Of a stretch of DNA of 15,193 bases, positions 15,160-15,193 are shown piece after piece. The stretch's first letter is position 1. Every line of letters starts with the position of its first letter. The notes under the pieces are model-generated. The model did no database searches. It was not told the origin of the DNA and worked only from the letters and a program-made list of their open reading frames with translations. The translations under genes were made by a program, and so were the position numbers. This DNA is from Polaribacter sp. (GTDB lineage Bacteria > Bacteroidota > Bacteroidia > Flavobacteriales > Flavobacteriaceae): NCBI GenBank assembly GCA_030731695.1, contig JANQTK010000331.1:18102-33294 (forward strand), written 5' to 3'.

Positions 15160-15193
15160 GTAACAAATACTTTTTAAACAATTAAAGTCCAGC

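Overview
The window looks like chromosomal DNA from a marine-type member of the Flavobacteriaceae (Bacteroidota). The evidence is AT-rich sequence, bacteroidete -7 boxes (TAnnTTTG) upstream of several genes, A-rich leaders without Shine-Dalgarno sites, a fused LpxC-FabZ enzyme, PorX, and a secreted protein with a type A sorting domain of the type IX secretion system (T9SS). Genus cannot be fixed from the sequence alone. I see no mobile element, CRISPR array, tRNA, rRNA or prophage.

Layout. (1) Positions 1-1025, minus strand: the N-terminal two thirds of porX (response regulator plus PglZ domain), cut by the window edge. (2) Positions 1167-8141, plus strand: an HD-domain phosphohydrolase, then a lipid A cluster lpxD - lpxC/fabZ - lpxA - efp - second lpxD-like gene - sucD. 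Genes from lpxD to efp are tightly packed (4-base overlap, 2-base gap, 14-base gap). The second lpxD-like gene and sucD each have an extra -7-like box upstream. A perfect hairpin at 8160-8192 closes this block and also ends the convergent unit on the other strand. (3) Positions 8206-11190, minus strand: a large secreted beta-propeller protein with a T9SS sorting domain, followed with no spacing by a small lipoprotein gene. (4) Positions 11340-15159, plus strand: fabG with a strong terminator, a membrane-anchored VWA/glutamine-amidotransferase-like protein, and a prohibitin-like SPFH membrane protein with a good promoter.

How the genes fit together. LpxA, LpxC-FabZ and LpxD carry out the first three committed steps of lipid A synthesis, while FabZ and FabG supply or consume 3-hydroxyacyl-ACP, the acyl donor of LpxA and LpxD. 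The second LpxD-like protein keeps the catalytic histidine but has glycine where the second conserved histidine of LpxD sits, so it may act on another nucleotide sugar or acyl donor. PorX is a known regulator of T9SS, and the 855-residue propeller is a predicted T9SS cargo, but they are separated by about 7.6 kb and nothing here shows a direct link.

The least understood parts are the second LpxD-like gene, the propeller-lipoprotein pair, and the VWA-like membrane protein beside the prohibitin-like gene. I found no clear novel defence or mobile system; most of the window is core flavobacterial gene content.
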